DNA of 64,000 bases, from positions 1,240,001-1,304,000 of the forward strand of contig NZ_CP019419.1 in the NCBI RefSeq assembly GCF_001975665.1. Direction: 5' to 3'. The number at the start of each line of letters is the position of its first letter. Within the stretch, counting starts at the first letter, position 1. Both the position numbers and the translations under genes were made by a program. This DNA is from Polaribacter reichenbachii (GTDB lineage Bacteria > Bacteroidota > Bacteroidia > Flavobacteriales > Flavobacteriaceae). Of the stretch, positions 9,085-17,999 are shown piece by piece. The notes below the pieces were generated by a model. That model made no database searches and was not told where the DNA came from. It saw only the letters and a program-made list of their open reading frames with translations.

Positions 9085-9167
9085 CACCTTGCTTTTTTTA
9101 GTATTTTTCTTGATTTTTTAAAACAAAACGTCGAATTTTAAGAAAATACTAAACTTTAAAAAAGGTG
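9085..9167. repeat. Long interrupted inverted repeat between divergent genes
   Basis: CACCTT (9085-9090) and TAGTATTTTTCTT (9099-9111) are mirrored by AAGAAAATACTA (9140-9151) and AAGGTG (9162-9167), with one extra T. Arms are separated by about 28 bases. The element fills much of the 249-base gap between the PhoX-like and CPBP genes; a further small palindrome, ACAATT-A-AATTGT, is at 9065-9077. It could be a regulatory structure or a remnant of a small mobile repeat. Confidence 0.5.
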
Positions 9168-9191
9168 CAAAAGAATAAATAACAACATAAA

Positions 9192-9833
9192 ATGAAACCA
9201 TTTTTAACAACTTTAAATAAGATTAAATTCATAGAAATAATAGTTTTATTTATTGTTATACCAATAGTATTATTGTTACCTATTTCTATCATTTTTAAAG
9301 TGATTTTTGTTGTATTAGGTGTGGTTTACATCAGCTTAATTTCCATTTTTAAAGAAAAATTTTCTAAAGTTAAAACGGATAAAAAATCAAACAAAAAAGC
9401 TATATTAGAAATTGCAATTCGGTTTATAATTATTGCGCTTTTAACGACGTTGGTTTTATATTATCAAGATAAAGAACAATTGTTTAATGTGATGCTTAAC
9501 AAACCAGATTTATGGTTGAAGTTTAGTGGTATTTATATTCTGTTTTCTGTAATACCTCAAGAATTAATTTACAGAACATATTTTGTAAAACGATACCAAA
9601 AATTAATCGAAAAGAAAGGATTGTTTATTTTGATAAACGCTTTGCTATTTTCTTTTGCACATATTTGGTTTCAGAGTTTTACAGTATTGGCTTTTACTTT
9701 TGTGGGTAGTTTATTGTTTACAACTACTTATTTAAAAACAAAATCTACTTGGCTTGTTATTTTAGAGCATTCCATTTACGGAGTTTGGTTATATACAGTG
9801 GGTTTTGGAGAGTTATTTATGTTTCCTGTATAA
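9192..9833 (+). CDS. CPBP-family intramembrane protease relative
   Basis: A 213-residue membrane protein with about six hydrophobic segments. The CPBP (Abi/CAAX protease and bacteriocin-processing) motifs are present in order: motif 1 as PQELIYRTYF, motif 2 as FSFAHIWFQ (FxxxH) and motif 3 as EHSIYGVWLY (HxxxG). In motif 1 the usual EExxxR has become QExxxR, so the first glutamate is replaced by glutamine. Members cleave prenylated or peptide substrates within the membrane. It stands alone, divergent from the PhoX-like operon, and I cannot assign a substrate. Confidence 0.7.
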   Translation: MKPFLTTLNKIKFIEIIVLFIVIPIVLLLPISIIFKVIFVVLGVVYISLISIFKEKFSKVKTDKKSNKKAILEIAIRFIIIALLTTLVLYYQDKEQLFNVMLNKPDLWLKFSGIYILFSVIPQELIYRTYFVKRYQKLIEKKGLFILINALLFSFAHIWFQSFTVLAFTFVGSLLFTTTYLKTKSTWLVILEHSIYGVWLYTVGFGELFMFPV

Positions 9834-9840
9834 ATAAAAA

Positions 9841-9871
9841 AACCGCTTTTTGATTTTTTCAAAAAACGGTT
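9841..9871 (-). terminator. Terminator between convergent genes, mainly for the minus strand
   Basis: AACCG (9841-9845) and a T run pair with an A run and CGGTT (9867-9871), with one bulged C. On the minus strand the stem is followed by a long T run (plus-strand A run 9835-9842), fitting the end of the small gene at 9881-10216. Confidence 0.6.
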
Positions 9872-9880
9872 AGTAATTAT

Positions 9881-10216
9881 CTATTTTAATAACTTAAGCG
9901 CAGTTATTGTCTTAACTTTAATAGTTTTATCAGACTCTTCTTCCTCATCATTTGATTCATTTATTTCTTTCTCTACCCAAATTATCGCGAACTTTTTGTT
10001 TAGGTTTTCGTCATCTTCTAGGCTGATATCAATATCATCACTATAATCGTAAAATAAATATTCTTTTTTATCGGCATCAACAAATTTGTAATATTGATCT
10101 TCTGTTAAGCCTAAATAAGTAGCAGTTAATTTATTTGATTTTTCTTGAACTTTATTAGTAAAAGAGAAAGACGCAGTAATAAGTAGCACGAATGCTACCA
10201 CATATAATTTTTTCAT
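9881..10216 (-). CDS. Small secreted acidic protein of unknown function
   Basis: 111 residues. A signal peptide is clear (MKKLYVVAFVLLITASFSF). The mature part contains TATYLGLTEDQYYKFVD and then several acidic runs (SDDIDISLEDDENL, NESNDEEEESD), giving a strongly negative protein. No enzyme motif is visible. The acidic runs might bind calcium, but this is a guess. It is monocistronic, with a terminator directly behind it. Confidence 0.6.
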   Translation of the reverse strand: MKKLYVVAFVLLITASFSFTNKVQEKSNKLTATYLGLTEDQYYKFVDADKKEYLFYDYSDDIDISLEDDENLNKKFAIIWVEKEINESNDEEEESDKTIKVKTITALKLLK

Positions 10217-10256
10217 TAATTTATAATTTTTAAGTTGTTTCTAAATATAGTAGCCA

Positions 10257-10276
10257 TCCTTTTTTCTTAAAAAGGA
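10257..10276 (-). terminator. Hairpin behind the glycerol operon
   Basis: TCCTTTTT (10257-10264) pairs with AAAAAGGA (10269-10276), and a second outer pair AAATATAGT (10243-10251) / ACTATATTT (10302-10310) surrounds it. It lies between the end of glpD and the next minus-strand gene. A terminator is plausible, but a T run outside the stem is missing. Confidence 0.4.
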
Positions 10277-10360
10277 AATGCTTTTTTTTGAAGTAAACCG
10301 AACTATATTTTCATAGGCCTAAAAATTGATAAAATAACTATAGTAAATGTAATCTATTTT

Positions 10361-12007
10361 TTAATTGAATGTACACGCTAATGTTAAATTTTTATTTAAT
10401 TCTTGTAATTTTTTTTCTGTTGTAATTTCATCCCAATTAAACTGATTTTTAAATAGTTGAACTACGTAATCTTTATGTAAATCTACACTTTTTGTGTCAA
10501 AAAATAAACGACCTGTTCTGCGCATAAAAAAGTCTGTTGGTGTGCAAGCCATTTCGTAATTTATAGCAAACCAAACTTCTGCATTTATCATTTTTTCTTG
10601 CATATTATCGTGCATTAAATCATCAAATTTTTGCAAAATAATATCTGTCTGTTTTCCATAATTATGGACTAGATATTCAGCATCTTTTCTGTTAAAATCT
10701 ACTTCTGCAATTCTATTCTGTATAGCATCAGTATAACTTTTAACTTCATCGTAATTTTTAAAAGTACCACCAGAAAGTACAATATCTTTGGTTTTAATAG
10801 CTTCAAATTCTTTTTCGAATCTGCGTTTGTATTTTTTATCAACCAAACCTACAATACGTTCTGCCATTTTACGATAACCAGTTAATTTACCACCAGCAAT
10901 AGAAATGAGTTCTGTATCAGACACAAAAATTTCATCTTTTCTAGACAATTCTGATGCCGATTTTCCTTCTTCATGAATTAAAGGACGCAAACCAGCCCAA
11001 GAAGATTCAATATCATCTAAGGATAAATTTATGTCAGGAAACATATTATTTACAGCAGAAATTAAGTAAGTAGCATCTACTAAATTGGTATTTACGTTTT
11101 CTTTATCTAGTTGATAATTGGTGTCTGTGGTTCCAAAATAAGTAACTTTTCCACGAGGAATGGCAAACATCATTCTACCATCAGGAATATCAAAATAAAC
11201 AGATTGTTTTACGGGTAATTTTTCGTGAGCAACCACCAAATGAACGCCTTTTGTAAGATGTAAACGTTTGCCAGTTTTAGAGTGATTAATTTGTCTTAAT
11301 TCATCTACCCAAGGTCCACAAGCATTTACTATATATTTTGCTTTTATAGCATAATTTTCATCAGTTAAAACATCTTTTACATTAGCACCAACCACTCTTT
11401 TATCTTCATAAATAAAATCGGTAGCTGCTGTATAATTAATAATTTTTGCATCGTAATTTAATGCTGTTTTTAAAACCTCAATTGTTAAACGAGCATCATC
11501 TGTTCTATATTCTGCGTAAAAACCAGCGCCATTTAAAATCTTTTTTGGCAGTAAAGGTTCTTTGGTTAAAGCCTCTTTTTTAGAGAGCATTTGCCTTTTA
11601 TCTTCACCTTCTACAGAAGCCAAAATGTCGTAGACTTTTAAACCTACAGAAGTTAACCAAGAACCATAAGTTCCACCTTCTATTAAAGGTAAAATCATTT
11701 TTTCTGGCACCACTAAATGAGGTGCTAGTTTATGTACAATTGCACGTTCTGTACCCACTTCTTTAACCAACCAAAAATCGAATTGTTTTAAATAACGTAA
11801 ACCACCGTGAATTAATTTTGTTGATTTACTAGAAGTTCCAGAAGCAAAATCTCCCTTTTCGATTAAGGCAACTTTCATTCCTCTAGAAGCTGCATCTAAA
11901 GCAATACCTGCACCTGTAATTCCACCACCAATTATTAAAATATCAAATTCATTTTCTTTTAAGTTTGATGTAATTTCTGCTCTATTAAAGTAAGAAAAGT
12001 TGTTCAT
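10361..12007 (-). CDS. glpD: FAD-dependent glycerol-3-phosphate dehydrogenase
   Basis: A 548-residue membrane-associated flavoenzyme that oxidises glycerol-3-phosphate to dihydroxyacetone phosphate and passes electrons to the quinone pool. The dinucleotide-binding motif IIGGGITGAGIALDAASRG lies at about residues 25-43, followed by the GlpD signature TSSKSTKLIHGGLRYL. Also visible are DGRMMFAIPR and the SIAGGKLTGYRKMAE segment of the C-terminal half. It is last in the operon glpK-PNPOx-glpD, 2 bases after the middle gene. Induction by glycerol is expected from the family but no operator was recognised. Confidence 0.93.
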   Translation of the reverse strand: MNNFSYFNRAEITSNLKENEFDILIIGGGITGAGIALDAASRGMKVALIEKGDFASGTSSKSTKLIHGGLRYLKQFDFWLVKEVGTERAIVHKLAPHLVVPEKMILPLIEGGTYGSWLTSVGLKVYDILASVEGEDKRQMLSKKEALTKEPLLPKKILNGAGFYAEYRTDDARLTIEVLKTALNYDAKIINYTAATDFIYEDKRVVGANVKDVLTDENYAIKAKYIVNACGPWVDELRQINHSKTGKRLHLTKGVHLVVAHEKLPVKQSVYFDIPDGRMMFAIPRGKVTYFGTTDTNYQLDKENVNTNLVDATYLISAVNNMFPDINLSLDDIESSWAGLRPLIHEEGKSASELSRKDEIFVSDTELISIAGGKLTGYRKMAERIVGLVDKKYKRRFEKEFEAIKTKDIVLSGGTFKNYDEVKSYTDAIQNRIAEVDFNRKDAEYLVHNYGKQTDIILQKFDDLMHDNMQEKMINAEVWFAINYEMACTPTDFFMRRTGRLFFDTKSVDLHKDYVVQLFKNQFNWDEITTEKKLQELNKNLTLACTFN

Positions 12008-12009
12008 AT

Positions 12010-12552
12010 TTATTCTAAAATTTTAGTTGGCAAACCATCAATACTAGTTTGGTTTTTATTTTCCCAATAATTGGCAATACCTTCTTTGCCTTGTTCTGCA
12101 GCCCAATCATTTAAATCGTTTCTTTCGCCTTTATAATCAAAAAACGGAATAGACATTCCACAAGAAGTTTGGGCAGAATCTACAGTAATATCAAATATTT
12201 GACGCGTTCCAGGAATTTCTGGAAAAATCTGAATAAGATCATTCCAGTTTTCATCACCTTCTTTAATTTCTTTTCCTTTGCCATACAAACGCAAAATATT
12301 AGGTGCTTTATCAAACGAACAAAACATAATTGTTATGCGTTCGTTTTCTAATAAATGTGCTGCAGTTTCGTTTCCACTTCCTGTAACATTTAGCCATAAA
12401 ACACGGTTTTCACTCATCACCCTAAAAGAATCCATACCTTTTGGTGATAAGTTAATTCTACCAGAATTTGGGGCAGTTGCTACAAAGAATATTTTTTGTG
12501 CTTCAATAAATTTTTGAAGCCTAGAGGTAATTTTGGTGTAAAATTTTGACAT
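12010..12552 (-). CDS. Pyridoxamine 5'-phosphate oxidase-like flavin-binding protein
   Basis: 180 residues with the split-barrel fold of the PNPOx-like superfamily: KIFFVATAPNSGRINLSPKG near the start, NRVLWLNVTGSGNETAAHL, then RITIMFCSFDKAPNILRLYG. This branch usually binds FMN or F420 and is not the vitamin B6 enzyme PdxH. A conserved TSCGMSIPFFDYKGER segment lies near the C terminus. Its place between glpK (11 bases) and glpD (2 bases) ties it to glycerol use, perhaps as a flavin-linked redox or detoxifying step, but that role is inferred from position only. Confidence 0.75.
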   Translation of the reverse strand: MSKFYTKITSRLQKFIEAQKIFFVATAPNSGRINLSPKGMDSFRVMSENRVLWLNVTGSGNETAAHLLENERITIMFCSFDKAPNILRLYGKGKEIKEGDENWNDLIQIFPEIPGTRQIFDITVDSAQTSCGMSIPFFDYKGERNDLNDWAAEQGKEGIANYWENKNQTSIDGLPTKILE

Positions 12553-12563
12553 TTTATTTTAAT

Positions 12564-14048
12564 TTAATCAATCCAATTTTTAGAACGTTCAATAGCTTTT
12601 AGCCATTTTTTATATAATCGATTTCTTTTTTCTTCTGTAATATTGGGTACAAATTCTTTATCTATTTTTTTATCGGTTTCAATATCACTTAATTGCCATA
12701 AACCTACGCAAATTCCTGCTAAATATGCAGCACCCATTACTGTTGTTTCTGTGTTTTTTGGTCTGTCTACAGCTGTATTTAAAATATCTGCTTGAAACTG
12801 CATTAACAAGTTATTTGCACTTGCACCACCATCTACTTTTAAAGCAGTTAAAGGTGTTTCTGCATCATTTTGCATCGCAATTAACAAGTCTTTTGTTTGG
12901 TAAGCCAAAGATTGCAAAGTGGCTTTTATTAAATGATTTTTACCTGTATCTCTTGTTAAACCAAAAATAGCACCTCTTGCATACATATCCCAATAAGGAG
13001 CACCTAAACCTGCAAATGCTGGCACAACAATAACAGGATTTTCTTCATCTACTTGTTGCGAAAAAAACTCACTTTCTTCTGCAGATTTTATAATTTCTAA
13101 GCCATCTCTTAACCACTGAATTGCAGCTCCTGCCACAAAAACACTGCCTTCTAAAGCATAATAGACTTTATTATTAATTCCCCAGGCAATTGTAGTTAAT
13201 AAACCATTTTTTGAGTATTGAGGTTTTGTACCAGTATTCATCAATAAAAAACAACCTGTACCATAAGTGTTTTTGGCTTCGCCTTTTTTAAAGCAAGTTT
13301 GCCCAAATAAAGCAGCTTGTTGATCGCCAGCAATACCTGCAATCGGAATTTTACATCCATCTAAGATAAAATCGCCAAAATTAAAAGAAGAAGGTTTTAC
13401 TTCTGGCAACATTTCTTTCGGAATTTTTAATGCTGATAAAATTGTTGCATCCCAACACAAATTGTTAATATCAAAAAGCATAGTTCTAGAAGCATTGCTG
13501 TAATCTGTAGCGTGGATTTTTTTATCGGATAAATTCCATAGAAGCCAAGAATCTATAGTACCAAAAAGTAAATTACCTTTGTTAGCTTCTTCTTTTGCGC
13601 CTTGTACATTTTCTAAAATCCAAAGAATTTTTGTACCAGAAAAATAAGCGTCAACTACTAAACCTGTAGTTTTTTTAATGTGTTTTTCTAATCCTTTTTT
13701 CTTTAAATCTTCACAAATATTTGCTGTTCTTTTATCTTGCCAAACAATGGCGTTGTAAATTGGTTTACCTGTTGTTTTGTTCCAAACCACAGTAGTTTCT
13801 CTTTGATTTGTAATACCTAAACCTACAATATTTTTAGCTTGAATATTGGCTTTTTTTATCACCTTTTTTATGGTTGATAGTTGTGTTTCTAAGATTTCTG
13901 AAGCATTATGTTCTACCCAACTTGTTTCCGGAAAAATTTGTTTAAACTCTTGTTGTTCAATAGCAATAATTTCTCCTTTTTCATCAACAATTACAGAGCG
14001 CGAACTTGTAGTTCCTTGATCTAAAGCTAGAATATATATTTTTGACAT
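12564..14048 (-). CDS. glpK: Glycerol kinase
   Basis: 494 residues, normal length for the FGGY kinase family. ATP-dependent phosphorylation of glycerol gives glycerol-3-phosphate. The phosphate-binding segment [16 protein letters not shown] is at residues 9-24, NQRETTVVW and the substrate motif WQDKRT follow, and the FGGY C-terminal signature [18 protein letters not shown] is present. It is first of the three-gene glycerol operon and is divergent from the NhaC antiporter gene. No glycerol facilitator gene is in the window. Confidence 0.95.
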   Translation of the reverse strand: MSKIYILALDQGTTSSRSVIVDEKGEIIAIEQQEFKQIFPETSWVEHNASEILETQLSTIKKVIKKANIQAKNIVGLGITNQRETTVVWNKTTGKPIYNAIVWQDKRTANICEDLKKKGLEKHIKKTTGLVVDAYFSGTKILWILENVQGAKEEANKGNLLFGTIDSWLLWNLSDKKIHATDYSNASRTMLFDINNLCWDATILSALKIPKEMLPEVKPSSFNFGDFILDGCKIPIAGIAGDQQAALFGQTCFKKGEAKNTYGTGCFLLMNTGTKPQYSKNGLLTTIAWGINNKVYYALEGSVFVAGAAIQWLRDGLEIIKSAEESEFFSQQVDEENPVIVVPAFAGLGAPYWDMYARGAIFGLTRDTGKNHLIKATLQSLAYQTKDLLIAMQNDAETPLTALKVDGGASANNLLMQFQADILNTAVDRPKNTETTVMGAAYLAGICVGLWQLSDIETDKKIDKEFVPNITEEKRNRLYKKWLKAIERSKNWID

Positions 14049-14150
14049 TTATTGCTTAGTTTTTATCAGAATCTATTAAAATAGAGAATTACAATTTACG
14101 AAATAACAACTATATAAATTGTTACCTTTAGCAAAATAAAAACGTCTTTT

Positions 14151-15626
14151 ATGGAATATGGATTTTTATCAGTAATACCACCAATTGTTGCCATTATTTT
14201 AGCACTTAGAACCAAGCAAGTTTATATTGCTTTACTATTTGGTATTTGGTTTTCTTGGTTAATTGTAAAAGGTTGGAATCCTTTAGAAGGAACTTTAGCA
14301 ATGATTGAAGGTATGGTTAACGTTTTTCAATCAAAAGGAAACACAAGAACTATTATGTTTAGTGCTTTAGTGGGGTCTTTGCTGGTGTTTATTCAATATT
14401 CTAGAGGTGTAGAAGGGTTCATTAATTTTATTAATAAAAAACTGGTAAAATTGGAAGCCAAGAAATCTGGTTATAGTAGAGTAATGGTGCAGCTTTTAGC
14501 CACGTTTACAGGTTTATTATTGTTTGTAGAAACCAGTATTTCTTCTTTAACAGTTGGTACTTTATACAGACCAATTTTTGATAAATTAAAAATCCCCAGA
14601 GAAAAATTAGCATACATAGCAGATTCTAGTTCTGCACCTTCATCCATCTTAATTCCCTTTAATGCTTGGGGTGCTTTTATTATGGGTTTGTTGTTAACAC
14701 AAGGTATAGATAAACCATTTTCTGTAATGATGTCATCTATCAAATATAACTTTTATCCATTATTAGCAATCGGAATTTTATTCTTTATCATTTTATCAAA
14801 AAAAGATTTTGGATTGATGAAAAAAGCAGAAAAAAGAACCAAAGAAACAGGATTATTAATGAACGAGGGTTCTAAACCAATGATTTCTGATGAGGTAACT
14901 TCATTTCCGCCAAAAGAAGGAATTGAAGCAAAAGCCTACAATATGATTGTGCCACTTTTGGTGATGGTTTTAATGATGCCAATTAATTTAATTTACACAG
15001 GTTGGGATGCAGTAAAAGAATCTACATCATTTTTAAATCACGCTTCATTAGCTATTGGTGAAGGTTCAGGTTCATCATCTGTATTATATGCAGTAATTAC
15101 AGCTATTTTAGTAGCAATTGTAATGTATTTTATACAAGGTATTTTAAAACCAAAAGAAGCTGTAAACTTAACTTTAAAAGGTATTAGTGAATTAATGCCT
15201 TTGGCTTTATTAATGTTATTAGCTTTTGCCATTGGCGATGCTTGTAAAGTTTTAGATACAGGTAATTATGTTGCAAATATTACAGAAAGTTGGTTGTCTC
15301 CAGAATTGTTACCTGCTGTAGTTTTTATAGTGAGTTCTTTTATTGCATTTTCTACAGGTACTTCTTGGGGAACTTTTGCAATTATGTTGGCAATTTCTGT
15401 GCCTATGGCTAATATGCATAGTGCAGATTTAACCATTGTTGTAGCTGCAACTTTAGGAGGAGGAATTTTCGGAGACCATTGTTCGCCAATTTCTGATACT
15501 TCAATCATATCTTCTATGGCTTCTGCAAGCGATCATATAGACCACGTAAAAACGCAATTGCCTTATGCTTTGTTTGGTGGTTTGGTAACTGTAATTATGT
15601 ATTTAATTATTGGGTTTTTTGGGTGA
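14151..15626 (+). CDS. NhaC-family Na+/H+ antiporter
   Basis: A 491-residue inner-membrane protein with about twelve hydrophobic segments. The segments VETSISSLTVGTLYRPIFDK, SSSAPSSILIPFNAWGAF, FSTGTSWGTFAIM and IFGDHCSPISDTSIISS are the conserved core of NhaC-type carriers, with the D-H-C-SPISD-T motif near the transport site. Sodium/proton exchange fits a marine bacterium, though some family members exchange amino acids. Divergent from glpK. TACCTTTA upstream (about 14123) is close to a -7 box but lacks the final G. Confidence 0.82.
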   Translation: MEYGFLSVIPPIVAIILALRTKQVYIALLFGIWFSWLIVKGWNPLEGTLAMIEGMVNVFQSKGNTRTIMFSALVGSLLVFIQYSRGVEGFINFINKKLVKLEAKKSGYSRVMVQLLATFTGLLLFVETSISSLTVGTLYRPIFDKLKIPREKLAYIADSSSAPSSILIPFNAWGAFIMGLLLTQGIDKPFSVMMSSIKYNFYPLLAIGILFFIILSKKDFGLMKKAEKRTKETGLLMNEGSKPMISDEVTSFPPKEGIEAKAYNMIVPLLVMVLMMPINLIYTGWDAVKESTSFLNHASLAIGEGSGSSSVLYAVITAILVAIVMYFIQGILKPKEAVNLTLKGISELMPLALLMLLAFAIGDACKVLDTGNYVANITESWLSPELLPAVVFIVSSFIAFSTGTSWGTFAIMLAISVPMANMHSADLTIVVAATLGGGIFGDHCSPISDTSIISSMASASDHIDHVKTQLPYALFGGLVTVIMYLIIGFFG

Positions 15627-15629
15627 TGT

Positions 15630-15691
15630 TAAGAACCGCAAAAACGCAAAGTTCGCAAAGATTATTGCAAGTATTCCATTTGAGGTTCTTA
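15630..15691. repeat. Intergenic repeat-like element with 8-base terminal inverted repeats
   Basis: TAAGAACC (15630-15637) is mirrored exactly by GGTTCTTA (15684-15691). The interior carries near-direct repeats GCAAAAACGCAAAG / TTCGCAAAG. It looks like a short dispersed repeat unit; no second copy is seen in this window. Confidence 0.45.
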
Positions 15692-15711
15692 CGTTTAAAT
15701 TTTAAAAAAAT

Positions 15712-16200
15712 ATGAAAGAAAAGAATATTATCAAAAAAACGGGTAAAACCATCACTGATGGAGCAGATCAAATTTTTGAGCAATTTAAAAATGGAGTTTC
15801 TAGAATAGGTGATTTAGGTACTAATACTAAAAACAAATTTATCGATTATGTAAAAGATGTTTTTAATGTATTGCCACTGTTAGAAAAAGCAGGATTTAGA
15901 ACCAATAGATTAATAGTTGGTGTTTCAATTCCTCCTTCTGTAGAAATACATTTTAGTCGTTTTAAAGAAGTAGATAAGGAAGAAATTGATCTTTTATATG
16001 AGGAGTATAAAGACAAGAAAATGTTTAAAATGATATTGAAAGCATTATTAATGTCTAATGAATTTCAATCAAAATTATCTTCAGAAAGTTTAGTCTTTGC
16101 AGAAACTTGCATAGAGATTTCAATTCCGCCAAAAGTGAGTATTAAATATCTAAATAAAGAGGTTGCTAATATTCATAAAATAGAAGCTGATTTTGATTAA
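15712..16200 (+). CDS. Uncharacterised soluble protein
   Basis: 162 residues with no signal peptide or membrane helix. The N terminus is basic and helical (MKEKNIIKKTGKTITDGADQ), the middle is VLPLLEKAGFRTNRLIVGVS, and the phrase SIPPSVEIHF is echoed near the C terminus by SIPPKVSIKY, suggesting two related beta segments packed around a helix. I do not recognise the family. It is downstream of the antiporter across a repeat element, so co-transcription is doubtful. Confidence 0.6.
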   Translation: MKEKNIIKKTGKTITDGADQIFEQFKNGVSRIGDLGTNTKNKFIDYVKDVFNVLPLLEKAGFRTNRLIVGVSIPPSVEIHFSRFKEVDKEEIDLLYEEYKDKKMFKMILKALLMSNEFQSKLSSESLVFAETCIEISIPPKVSIKYLNKEVANIHKIEADFD

Positions 16201-16222
16201 AAAATAGTAAATCAGTAAAATT

Positions 16223-16618
16223 TTAACGTGCTAAAATCCCACGTTTTTTAATTTCATCTATCATTCGTAAAGCACTTTCTTTTATGGTGTTTTCTTTAAA
16301 GATAAATGTTTTTTCGTACAACGTATTTCCTTCAAAAAAAGTAACTTGAAAACGGTTATTTAATTTGAATAATTCAGGTTGAATCAACTCAATCTTAGCA
16401 AATGAGTTTGCGGGTAGTTTGTCTAGTTTTTTACGCAATAAAGAAGTGGTTTTAGTGTCAGAAAAACCTTGAGAAACAATCACCAACATTTCTAAATCTA
16501 CAGCTTTATTATTGATAATATATACATTCCAATCATCGGTTTTATAAATAGCATTGTATTCATAAACCACAGCCATTTCTACGCCGTCAACTTTAGGAAT
16601 AATTATATCCTTCTTCAT
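16223..16618 (-). CDS. Uncharacterised protein downstream of pheS
   Basis: 131 residues, soluble, with no recognised domain. It reads as alternating strands and helices (VYEYNAIYKTDDWNVYIIN, MLVIVSQGFSDTKTTSLLRK, FQVTFFEGNTLYEKTFIF). Similar small proteins beside pheS in Flavobacteriaceae are sometimes named after the synthetase, but there is no tRNA-synthetase motif here, so that name would be wrong. It follows the small membrane-protein gene by 11 bases in the pheS transcript. Confidence 0.6.
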   Translation of the reverse strand: MKKDIIIPKVDGVEMAVVYEYNAIYKTDDWNVYIINNKAVDLEMLVIVSQGFSDTKTTSLLRKKLDKLPANSFAKIELIQPELFKLNNRFQVTFFEGNTLYEKTFIFKENTIKESALRMIDEIKKRGILAR

Positions 16619-16629
16619 TTTAAACCTTT

Positions 16630-16800
16630 TTATTTATTCATTTTTATTATAATGAATACAATATTTACTAATGAAAGAATCATTAGTATTAATGAATTAT
16701 TCTTTTGGTTTTCAAAAGGAATAAATTCAAAAAAAGTATTGAAACCAAAGATAATTAAACCAATGCTTGAAATTAATAAGATTAACTTTTCGTTTTTCAT
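16630..16800 (-). CDS. Small two-helix membrane protein
   Basis: A 56-residue reading frame runs from ATG at 16800 to TAA at 16630. It starts MKNEKLILLISSIGLIIFGF and ends with a second hydrophobic stretch (LILMILSLVNIVFIII) followed by KMNK, separated by a polar loop FIPFENQKNN. Two transmembrane helices with Lys-rich ends are a convincing pattern for a real small membrane protein. It fills the space between pheS (ends 16853) and the 131-residue gene (starts 16618) on the same strand, so all three are likely one transcript. An open frame on the opposite strand here is less convincing. Confidence 0.6.
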   Translation of the reverse strand: MKNEKLILLISSIGLIIFGFNTFFEFIPFENQKNNSLILMILSLVNIVFIIIKMNK

Positions 16801-16819
16801 AAAATTATTATTTCACAAC

Positions 16820-16852
16820 AGTTCCTTCCCTTTGGGAGGGTTAGGGTGGGCC
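16820..16852. repeat. GC-richer palindromic repeat behind pheS
   Basis: GTTCCTTCCCTTTGGGAGGG followed by TTAGGGTGGG stands out as unusually G/C-rich for this DNA. CCTTCCC and GGGAGGG form an imperfect hairpin. I recall similar strings as dispersed repeats in Flavobacteriaceae; only one copy is seen here. Confidence 0.5.
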
Positions 16853-17872
16853 TTATATAACCGATTTAAACTGCTCTAAGAAACGTTTATCATTCTCATA
16901 AAACATTCTAATATCTGGTATTTGATACAACAACATTGCAATACGTTCTATACCCATTCCAAATGCATAACCAGAATATTTTGTAGGATCTATGTTTGCA
17001 TTTTTCAATACATTAGGATCTACCATTCCACAACCCATAATCTCTAACCAACCAGTACCTTTTGTAATTCTGTAATCCGTTTCAGTTTCTAATCCCCAAT
17101 AAATATCTACTTCTGCACTTGGCTCAGTAAAAGGAAAATAAGAAGGACGTAATCTAATTTTAGATTTCCCAAACATCTCTTTTGTAAAGTATAAAAGCGT
17201 TTGTTTTAAATCTGCAAAAGAAACATCAGTATCTATATATAAACCTTCTACTTGATGAAAAATACAATGTGCACGAGCAGAAATATCTTCGTTTCTAAAA
17301 ACTCTTCCTGGAGAAATAGTTCTAATTGGTGGCTCGTTATTTTCCATATAACGTACTTGTACAGAAGAGGTGTGTGTACGTAATAAAATATCTGGATCTT
17401 GTTCTATAAAGAACGTGTCTTGCATATCTCTTGCAGGATGATATTCTGGTAAATTTAAGGCAGTAAAGTTATGCCAATCATCTTCAATTTCTGGACCTTC
17501 AGAAACTGTAAAACCAATTCTATTAAAAACTTCAATAATTTGATTTTTTACCAATGAAATTGGATGACGTGAACCTAACTCAATGGGTTCAGAAGATCTG
17601 GTTAAATCACCATAAACCCCTTTTTCTTCTACAGCGCTTTCTAAAGATTCGTTTAATTCTGCAACTTTACCCTCTGCAGCATTTCTTAATCTATTTAAAG
17701 CTTGTCCTAAATCTTTTTTTAAAGCAGCATCAACATTTCTAAACTCAGAAAATAAACCTTTAAGTAAACCTTTGCTACCCAAATATTTAATTCTGAATGT
17801 TTCTACTTCATCTTTAGTTGTTGCTTTAAAAACTTCAACTTCACCAATTAATTCTTTTACTTTATCTAACAT
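16853..17872 (-). CDS. pheS: Phenylalanine--tRNA ligase alpha subunit
   Basis: 339 residues, full length. This cytoplasmic class II synthetase subunit forms an alpha2/beta2 enzyme charging tRNA-Phe. The N-terminal coiled coil (about 1-85) binds tRNA. Motif 2 is seen in ISPGRVFRNEDISARAHCIF, and motif 3 in YSGYAFGMGIERIAMLLYQI near the C terminus. HNFTALNLPEYHPARDMQDT is the usual catalytic-domain segment. The partner pheT is not in the window. A TAAATTTG -7-like box lies upstream at 17893-17900 on the minus strand, without a well-placed TTG. Confidence 0.95.
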   Translation of the reverse strand: MLDKVKELIGEVEVFKATTKDEVETFRIKYLGSKGLLKGLFSEFRNVDAALKKDLGQALNRLRNAAEGKVAELNESLESAVEEKGVYGDLTRSSEPIELGSRHPISLVKNQIIEVFNRIGFTVSEGPEIEDDWHNFTALNLPEYHPARDMQDTFFIEQDPDILLRTHTSSVQVRYMENNEPPIRTISPGRVFRNEDISARAHCIFHQVEGLYIDTDVSFADLKQTLLYFTKEMFGKSKIRLRPSYFPFTEPSAEVDIYWGLETETDYRITKGTGWLEIMGCGMVDPNVLKNANIDPTKYSGYAFGMGIERIAMLLYQIPDIRMFYENDKRFLEQFKSVI

Positions 17873-17999
17873 TTTAAAATAAAATTATGTTGCAAATTTA
17901 AACTTTTTTAGAGAGTTTAAGATTGCTTTTATTAATAAATGCCCCAACTCAAACGAAATCGATTGAAATAAGGTTAGTTAAATATATTTAAGAAAACTT

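Noticed and set aside
16652..16879. 75-codon plus-strand frame between pheS and its downstream gene
   Set aside because: It overlaps the pheS 3' end and the repeat at 16820-16852; the opposite-strand two-helix protein explains the region better.
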